Part shown: one piece after another, positions 14,415 to 18,923 of the stretch | Layout: each line of letters starts with the position of its first letter | Numbering within the stretch: the first letter of the stretch is position 1 | NCBI GenBank assembly: GCA_009776905.1 | Contig: WRMX01000054.1 | Span: 1-18,923 of the forward strand | Direction of reading: 5' to 3' | DNA length: 18,923 nt | Origin: Oscillospiraceae bacterium | GTDB lineage: Bacteria > Bacillota > Clostridia > Oscillospirales > Oscillospiraceae | Translations under genes and position numbers: made by a program | Notes under the pieces: generated by a model | What the model saw: only the letters and a program-made list of their open reading frames with translations | Databases searched by the model: none | What the model was told of the DNA's origin: nothing

Positions 14415-14580
14415 GATTGCGTTGCAATCATTGTATCACGCGCATGTGTCCTCTCTGAGGACACGCGCTCATACAATCTGATAATCGCCGCGCTGTCAGA
14501 GACAGCGCATGGCGAGTATCATAAATTGCGCTAATACGTCCGTTTCCGCTTTTCGATTCAAGCGCAATTTATGATACAAT
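14404..14580. repeat. cluster of four hairpins flanked by an 11-bp direct repeat
   Basis: Hairpin 1: TGATACAATGATTGC (14406-14420) pairs perfectly with GCAATCATTGTATCA (14424-14438) across a 3-nt loop. Hairpin 2: GTGTCCTC (14446-14453) with GAGGACAC (14457-14464), extended by GCGC/GCGC over an AT bulge. Hairpin 3: GCGCTGTC (14490-14497) with GACAGCGC (14501-14508), extended by CGCC/GGCG over an AT bulge. Hairpin 4: GTATCATAAATTGCGCT (14516-14532) with AGCGCAATTTATGATAC (14561-14577), a perfect 17 bp. TATGATACAAT flanks the whole at 14404-14414 and 14570-14580. It may be a structured leader RNA, an operator cluster, or a small palindromic mobile element. Confidence 0.85.
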
Positions 14581-14616
14581 ACCTGTGACCAATTTTTGAC
14601 GACATGGGGGATTGAT

Positions 14617-15843
14617 ATGGAAGAGTCTAAGGATAAGGTCCTGCCGGGGACGGCAGCCACTTATATCGTGCATGGCGAAAAAGGATTTGAAAAAATCGAG
14701 ATGCTGCTGGAAGCGACGGGCGGCCTCAGCCTTTCGCAGGTGTGCGCGGTGACGGGGCTCGAGGGCACGACCATTCAGAACTGGGTCAAACGCGGTTGGG
14801 TGGCGCATCCGAAAGGCAAGAAGTATGAGGAAATCCACATAGCCCGCGTCCTGATAATCAACGCTTTGAAGGACTGCATCAAGCTGGAGCACGTCTCTCA
14901 GCTTATGACTTACGTGAACGGCAACGCGGCTTCGGATGCCGTCATCAAAGAAAAGGACTTGTTCAATTACCTTTGCGACGCATTGCAAAAGCTCGGCCAG
15001 GTGGACGACCTCTCTCGCGGGGGGGTCGATTCCGTGGTCGATGTCGTTATCAGCGAGTACGACAACACAGATCCATATGCGCGCGCGAAGATCCATAAGG
15101 CTCTGGCTGTCATGATTTATGCCTGCGTCTGCACGGACGTGAAGCGCAGGACAGAGGCGATGATGGAGCAGGTTCTGCATGAGATCGAAGACCCTGAAAG
15201 CATTCTTGTCCCGTTTGGCGGCGGAGGCTTGGCTACAAGCATGAGCGGCGGTGCTGCCGCTGCCGATGTTGCGGCTGCGGCCGGAGATGCGGATGCTGTG
15301 GCGAGTGCCGGGAATGCCTCCGACGGTGGCGCGGCTGTGGCCGGAGGTTCCGGGGCTGCGGCGAGTGCCGGGAATGCCGGATCCGGGAGTACGGGAGCCG
15401 AAGCTTTGTTCGCCGCGCAAAGGAAGCTGCTGCAACCGTTGCAATCGCAACAGCAATCGCAGCAGCAACAGCAACCGGGCAAAGCGGCGCAGACAGCAGC
15501 GGCGGGTGCGCAGATGACAGCAGGAGCGCAGACTGCAGCAGCTACTGCGCAGACAGCAGTGGCGGCGCAGACAGCGGCGAGTGCGCAAACAACTACGGGC
15601 GCGCAGGGAGATGCGGAAAAGTCAGCAGCTGCTCCAGAGCCGAGGAAGACTATCGCCCAAGCGCTGCGCGAATGGGACTTGAAGCCGGCCGAGACGATTG
15701 TCGACGATGAAAACGCCGCTGCAGAGCAGGAGGCGGACGGCGCTGCGCAGCTAAACTCCACGGAACGCACGGTTGATGATGCTTCCCACGATGAGAACGC
15801 CGAAAAGCCTGCTCAAAAGCCTTGGTATTTCAGACGTAACTGA
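14617..15843 (+). CDS. DUF1836 DNA-binding protein with Ala/Gln-rich tail
   Basis: Residues about 25-190 match DUF1836, a MerR-like helix-turn-helix family of Bacillota: LSLSQVCAVTGLEGTTIQNW (37-56) with VKRGWVAHPKGKKY, then IARVLIINALKDCIKLEHVS. It is a likely transcription regulator. Typical DUF1836 proteins end at about 200 residues; this one has 408. Residues 200-408 are low complexity: Gly/Ala segments encoded by a degenerate 60-bp tandem repeat (15241-15400), a Gln run near QPLQSQQQSQQQQQPG, and repeated AQTAA-type units. ATG 14617 follows GGGGGA by about 6 nt; the TTG at 14596 lacks such a site. The hairpin cluster upstream could be its own regulatory region. Confidence 0.8.
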   Translation: MEESKDKVLPGTAATYIVHGEKGFEKIEMLLEATGGLSLSQVCAVTGLEGTTIQNWVKRGWVAHPKGKKYEEIHIARVLIINALKDCIKLEHVSQLMTYVNGNAASDAVIKEKDLFNYLCDALQKLGQVDDLSRGGVDSVVDVVISEYDNTDPYARAKIHKALAVMIYACVCTDVKRRTEAMMEQVLHEIEDPESILVPFGGGGLATSMSGGAAAADVAAAAGDADAVASAGNASDGGAAVAGGSGAAASAGNAGSGSTGAEALFAAQRKLLQPLQSQQQSQQQQQPGKAAQTAAAGAQMTAGAQTAAATAQTAVAAQTAASAQTTTGAQGDAEKSAAAPEPRKTIAQALREWDLKPAETIVDDENAAAEQEADGAAQLNSTERTVDDASHDENAEKPAQKPWYFRRN

Positions 15844-15885
15844 TTATTCCGTTTTTTGTTGAGTGTTTTCTTCTGCTATTCCTCT

Positions 15886-15972
15886 GCCTCATCCTTCGCG
15901 TAGCGATGGATCTTTGAAAGCCTTTGCGGCAGAATAAGATTCTTCGGTCGCAAGGTCCCTCATAATGACAAT
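15886..15972 (-). repeat. degenerate dispersed intergenic repeat of the TGTCATTCTGAG type
   Basis: The complement of this stretch reads ATTGTCATTATGAGGGACC, then GCGACCGAAGAATCTTATTC, and ends with GATCCATCGCTACGCGAAGG. This resembles the small intergenic elements common in many bacterial genomes that read TGTCATTCTGAGCG...GAAGAATCT...GATCCTTCGC. AGAAT/ATTCT (15931-15943) forms a small hairpin inside. The element is recognised from memory, not by a search. The rest of 15844-16017 shows no gene. Confidence 0.45.
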
Positions 15973-16038
15973 CATATAGGGTCTCATTTCCTTAGAATCC
16001 TTGTATAGCACATAATAATGAAAGGAGCGGTGGCAAAT

Positions 16039-17058
16039 ATGCAGTTTTTCGTTGATTGGTGGCGTATAATAGGCCTCACCGGGCAGATTATGGCATGCGC
16101 GGCGATTCCGTCATCGCTCATCCTCATTTTGCAGGCCATATTGATGCTTGTCGGGGGAGGCCTCGGGCATGACTCCGACAGTTTTGACAGCGATGGGGCC
16201 GATGTCGACGCGGGTGATTTTGATGCGGACGGCAGCGGCTTCGACGTCCACGGTATCGACGGAGGTGGCGCGCACGGCTTTGACGCTCATGGTTTCGACG
16301 CACACGGCATCGATGTGCACGGCTTCGACGGAGGTGGCGCGCACGGCTTTGACGCTCATGGTTTCGACGCACACGGCATCGATGTGCACGGCTTCGACGC
16401 TCACGGCTTCGACGGAGGCGGCGACTACGATGCGGGCGGCATCGACGTCCACGGTCTCGATGTCCACGGCATCGACGTCCACGGTCTCGATGTCCACGAC
16501 TTAGATGGAAGCGGCGACGGCACAGACGCCGCATTAGGCTCCGGCAGCTTGGCGCACCACTTCGTAAGCGGAGCGCATCATGGCTACGGCGATGCCGACC
16601 ACAGCGATGCCGACCACCCGGACGGCGGCAAATCCGGCGGCCCGAAAATGCTGACCGTCCGAGGGATTATCGCGTTCTTTGCCATCGGAGGCTGGGCGGG
16701 GCTTGCGGCGCTATCGGCGGGGATACGCCCGATATGGTCTGTGCAGATATCGTTGCTGGCGGGCGTCGCGGCGATGATAATGTCGTATCTGGTCATAAGG
16801 TTTGCCATGCGCATGCAGTCAAGCGGGAACATTAACTTAAGAAACGCCTTATCGCAAACTGCGGAAGTATACATCAAGATACCGCCAATGCGCGAAAACA
16901 CGGGCAAGGTCATGATGCTTCTGCAAGAGAGGCTCGTCGAGGTCGATGCTGTCACGGACGAGGCCGACGCCATCAAGCCGAACACGATAGTCGAAGTAAT
17001 CGGCACTGTCGGCAGCGACTGCCTTGTCGTGCGCACGGCTACGGCAGAAACCGAATGA
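16039..17058 (+). CDS. NfeD-like membrane protein with X-D-X-H-G repeat loop
   Basis: Of the 339 residues, TM1 (about 10-42) is followed by a loop of about 165 residues (43-207), then TM2 (209-228), TM3 (232-256) and a C-terminal OB-fold typical of NfeD proteins (270-335: AEVYIKIPP, GKVMMLLQERLVEVDAVTD, NTIVEVIGTVGSDCLVV). NfeD proteins partner SPFH proteins, and the next gene is a flotillin, as in B. subtilis yuaF-yuaG. The loop is made of pentapeptides such as FDAHG, IDVHG and LDVHG, interrupted by DGGGAHG, then a further His/Asp-rich stretch. With three helices, loop and OB domain lie on the same side. Asp/His density suggests divalent metal binding (inference). AAAGGAG at 16021-16027 favours ATG 16039 over ATG 16018. 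Confidence 0.85.
   Translation: MQFFVDWWRIIGLTGQIMACAAIPSSLILILQAILMLVGGGLGHDSDSFDSDGADVDAGDFDADGSGFDVHGIDGGGAHGFDAHGFDAHGIDVHGFDGGGAHGFDAHGFDAHGIDVHGFDAHGFDGGGDYDAGGIDVHGLDVHGIDVHGLDVHDLDGSGDGTDAALGSGSLAHHFVSGAHHGYGDADHSDADHPDGGKSGGPKMLTVRGIIAFFAIGGWAGLAALSAGIRPIWSVQISLLAGVAAMIMSYLVIRFAMRMQSSGNINLRNALSQTAEVYIKIPPMRENTGKVMMLLQERLVEVDAVTDEADAIKPNTIVEVIGTVGSDCLVVRTATAETE
16258..16395 (+). repeat. perfect 69-bp tandem duplication inside the NfeD-like gene
   Basis: 16258-16326 and 16327-16395 appear identical over 69 bp, that is 23 codons beginning DGGGAHGFDAHGFDAHG. Absence of silent differences points to recent duplication or ongoing homogenisation. The unit keeps the reading frame. Confidence 0.85.
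16441..16500 (+). repeat. 30-bp tandem repeat inside the NfeD-like gene
   Basis: A 30-bp unit encoding IDVHGLDVHG occurs at 16441-16470 and 16471-16500; the second copy differs only near its end (GAC for GGC). It is part of the same pentapeptide array. Confidence 0.85.
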
Positions 17059-17092
17059 AAGTACACAGTCTTTCCGGATGGTGTAACTTCAA

Positions 17093-17156
17093 TATAACGC
17101 GCTTGAGCTCGGCAAACATATAAACGCCCATCCCAACGGGCGTGAATTATAACGCG
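17093..17156. repeat. short copy of the dispersed inverted-repeat element
   Basis: TATAACGCG occurs at 17093-17101 and 17148-17156. Inside, ACGCCC (17124-17129) pairs with GGGCGT (17138-17143). CTTGAGCTCGGCAAAC (17102-17117) resembles CTTGCGCTCGGCAGAC at 12107-12122, and GGGCGTGAATT plus AACGC (17138-17155) matches 12226-12243. It looks like an internally deleted relative of the 12099-12234 element. Confidence 0.45.
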
Positions 17157-17195
17157 ACATTTGTATGAAGAAGCGGTTCTCGTTGAAGCAGGATT

Positions 17196-17215
17196 CCCGC
17201 GACTTTTGTCGTGGG
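17196..17215 (+). promoter_or_regulatory. leader hairpin upstream of the flotillin gene
   Basis: CCCGCGAC (17196-17203) pairs with GTCGTGGG (17208-17215), 8 bp with one G-U, around a TTTT loop, ending 15 nt before the ribosome binding site GGAGG (17231-17235). It could stabilise the message or separate expression from the NfeD-like gene. No T tract follows, so a terminator is unlikely. Confidence 0.4.
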
Positions 17216-17242
17216 AGTAAAGACATATTTGGAGGTAATATC

Positions 17243-18718
17243 ATGGGACCTATGGTTTTGATTCTGGTTTGCGCGGTGGCGCTGTTCGTGTTTATCATGC
17301 TGATGCTGGTGCTTTCGCGCTATCGCAAATGCCCCTCGGACAAAGTGCTCGTCATATTCGGAAAAGTGGGGACGAACCCCGACGGCAGCCCGCGTTCGGC
17401 GCGATGCATACACGGCGGGGCGGCGTTCATCTGGCCGGTGATTCAGGCGTACCAATACTTGGACCTGACGCCGCTGACCATCAACGTCGACCTCACGAAC
17501 GCGCTGTCCCACCAAAACATACGCGTCGACGTGCCGTCGCGCTTCACCGTCGGGATATCTACGGAAGCAGGCGTGATGCAGAATGCGGCGGAGCGGCTCT
17601 TGGGTCTGAAAATGACCGAAATCCAGGAGCTCGCCAAAGACATAATGTTCGGCCAATTGAGGCTTGTCATCGCGACCATGGACATCGAGGAGATCAACAC
17701 CGACCGCGACAAGTTCCTCGAGGCGGTGTCGCACAACGTCGAGACTGAGCTAAAGAAAATCGGGCTGCGGCTGATCAACGTCAATGTCACCGACATCACC
17801 GATGAGTCCGGATATATCGAGGCACTCGGAAAGGAAGCGGCGGCAAAGGCCATCAACGATGCGAAGCAGAGCGTCGCGGAAAAGAACCGCGATGGCTCCA
17901 TCGGCGCGTCCAAGGCCATCAAGGACGAGCGCATCGCGGTCGCGGCTTCAGACGCCACGGCCGTCGAGGGCGAAAACCAGTCCAAGGCGCTTATAGCGCA
18001 GTCTGACGCAACGAGGCGCGAGTCGGAAGCGGAGGCGCAGCGCCGCGCCACCGCAGCGGAGCGGACGGCCGAAGCACGCGCGCTTGAAGAGGCGTATGCC
18101 GCGCAGGAGGCCGCCGAGAAGGCGAGGGCGGAGCGCGATGCCGCGACCGGCCAGGCCGATGTCATCGTTAAGGCGCGCATCGCGAAGGAGCGGCTGGAGC
18201 TCGAAGCGGAGGCGGAAGCGGAGCAGGAGCGCCGCCGCGCCAAGGGTGACGCGGACGCGATATTCGCGCGCATGGAGGCTCAGGCTCGAGGCATTCAGGA
18301 AATTCTCGAGAAGCAGGCCGTGGGTTTCGGCAAGGTCGTCGAGGCCGCCGGAGGCGACGCGAACGCCGCAGTCCAGCTAATGCTCGCTGACAAGATCGAG
18401 GATATAATGAAGATCCAGGTCGAGGCCATCAAGAACATTAAAATCGACAAGGTCACCGTATGGGACGCCATGGGCGGCGAGGGCGGCTCGCCCACGACGT
18501 CGAGCTTCCTTTCGGGCATGATGCGTTCGATTCCTCCGCTGAATGAGACGTTTAAGATGGCGGGCATGAACATTCCCGGTTTTCTCGGCAGCGACGCGGC
18601 GGTTGTTGCGTCGGAGCCGGCGGTTGTCGCAGCAGAGCCTCCCGCCGAAACAGAAGCGGCGGAGACGGTGCTTTCGGAGGGATCTGCGGAGCCGGCGCTT
18701 GCGGGGGGAGCTGCGTAG
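17243..18718 (+). CDS. floT: flotillin-like SPFH protein (FloT/YuaG type)
   Basis: Flotillins scaffold membrane microdomains. The 491 residues are close to the 509 of B. subtilis FloT. An N-terminal membrane segment (about 3-27) is followed by the SPFH domain (about 30-200, with KCPSDKVLVIFGKVG and ISTEAGVMQNAAERLLGLKM), then a long Glu/Ala-rich coiled coil (about 205-400, EAEAQRRATAAERTAEARAL and similar), a conserved C-terminal block (IKIDKVTVWDAMGG) and a short Ala/Glu tail. ATG 17243 lies 7 nt after GGAGG 17231-17235. An in-frame ATG at 17165 would add 26 residues through a hairpin and lacks a ribosome binding site. It probably works with the NfeD-like protein 184 bp upstream. Confidence 0.9.
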   Translation: MGPMVLILVCAVALFVFIMLMLVLSRYRKCPSDKVLVIFGKVGTNPDGSPRSARCIHGGAAFIWPVIQAYQYLDLTPLTINVDLTNALSHQNIRVDVPSRFTVGISTEAGVMQNAAERLLGLKMTEIQELAKDIMFGQLRLVIATMDIEEINTDRDKFLEAVSHNVETELKKIGLRLINVNVTDITDESGYIEALGKEAAAKAINDAKQSVAEKNRDGSIGASKAIKDERIAVAASDATAVEGENQSKALIAQSDATRRESEAEAQRRATAAERTAEARALEEAYAAQEAAEKARAERDAATGQADVIVKARIAKERLELEAEAEAEQERRRAKGDADAIFARMEAQARGIQEILEKQAVGFGKVVEAAGGDANAAVQLMLADKIEDIMKIQVEAIKNIKIDKVTVWDAMGGEGGSPTTSSFLSGMMRSIPPLNETFKMAGMNIPGFLGSDAAVVASEPAVVAAEPPAETEAAETVLSEGSAEPALAGGAA

Positions 18719-18782
18719 CCGTCAGCGACATAACCGGGAGTTGGTGCAACATGATGTCTTTCTATAGGAAATAGCACGATGG

Positions 18783-18802
18783 GTGATGAGCTGCATCATC
18801 AC
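18783..18802 (+). promoter_or_regulatory. small hairpin before the 18828 gene
   Basis: GTGATGA (18783-18789) pairs with TCATCAC (18796-18802) around GCTGCA, 65 bp after the flotillin stop and 10 bp before AAGGAGG (18813-18819). No T tract follows. Role unclear. Confidence 0.3.
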
Positions 18803-18827
18803 GATGAGCGACAAGGAGGGCTAGAAG

Positions 18828-18923
18828 ATGGATGATGTGCGAAACAGCCTGCCGATCGGAATCGACAGCTTCAGAGAAATCAGGGAAGAAGGTAAATACT
18901 ACGTCGACAAGACGCTGATGATC
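18828..18923 (+). CDS. AAA-ATPase-like protein, N-terminus only (partial)
   Basis: The 32 visible residues include SLPIGIDSFREIREEGKYYV followed by DKTLMI. This matches the start of the AAA-ATPase_like/DUF1703 family (typically LPIGIedFkeIRe.gyYYVDKT..I), large proteins found in many copies in anaerobes, often with a C-terminal PD-(D/E)XK-type nuclease domain. AAGGAGG at 18813-18819, 8 nt before the ATG, supports the start. The gene continues beyond the window, so domains further on cannot be checked. Confidence 0.8.
   Translation, partial: MDDVRNSLPIGIDSFREIREEGKYYVDKTLMI

Noticed and set aside
14569..15588. 339-residue minus-strand frame across the DUF1836 gene
   Set aside because: It is an Arg/Leu/Cys-rich reverse read of the repeat-bearing tail and has no protein-family features.
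16258..16500. CRISPR-like array of regularly spaced short repeats
   Set aside because: The units are in-frame coding repeats with no unique spacers and no cas genes nearby.
16111..16534. Repetitive minus-strand frames across the NfeD-like gene
   Set aside because: They simply mirror the DNA repeats; the plus frame has membrane helices, the OB-fold and a ribosome binding site.
17165..17242. Longer flotillin N-terminus from ATG 17165
   Set aside because: It has no ribosome binding site and would translate through a leader hairpin, whereas GGAGG sits 7 nt before ATG 17243.

Overview
The window looks like chromosome of an anaerobic Bacillota, most likely a fairly GC-rich member of class Clostridia. 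Four things point there: a bacterial V/A-type ATPase operon with a sodium-type rotor ring, DUF1836 and DUF4358 proteins, a yuaF/yuaG-like NfeD-flotillin pair, and strong AGGAGG-type ribosome binding sites. This placement is inference from gene content; no rRNA or tRNA is present.

Layout. Positions 1-106 hold the tail of an unidentified gene. Positions 218-6644 are a V-type ATPase operon in the order K-E-C-F-A-B-D, closed by a large hairpin. The genes for subunits I and G/H are not in view. A promoter then drives an unknown coiled-coil protein (6844-7422), followed by the C-terminal remnant of a flavin reductase (7440-7646).

From 7673 to about 12012 the strand switches to minus and the DNA is visibly AT-richer. 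This block encodes a VanY-type D,D-carboxypeptidase, a small lipoprotein, and an operon of response regulator, histidine kinase and a membrane-anchored protein. The regulator's promoter carries three 7-bp sites exactly 11 bp apart, as expected for an OmpR/PhoB-type dimer array. Looser versions lie upstream of the lipoprotein and vanY genes, so the block may be one cell-envelope regulon.

Positions 12032-12408 are non-coding and repeat-dense: a 56-bp direct repeat, a large imperfect inverted repeat and several GC-rich hairpins. On the plus strand after this come a DUF4358/transglutaminase-like lipoprotein (12523-14313), a 175-bp cluster of four hairpins with perfect arms of 8-17 bp (14404-14580), a DUF1836 DNA-binding protein with a low-complexity tail (14617-15843), a degenerate dispersed repeat, an NfeD-like membrane protein with a striking X-D-X-H-G repeat loop (16039-17058), a FloT-like flotillin (17243-18718), and the start of an AAA-ATPase-like protein (18828 to the window end).

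The most unusual points are the Asp/His/Gly pentapeptide repeats in the NfeD protein, the hairpin cluster before the DUF1836 gene, a hairpin that appears to bring a distant Shine-Dalgarno next to the ntpD start codon, and the phased operator array of the two-component system.
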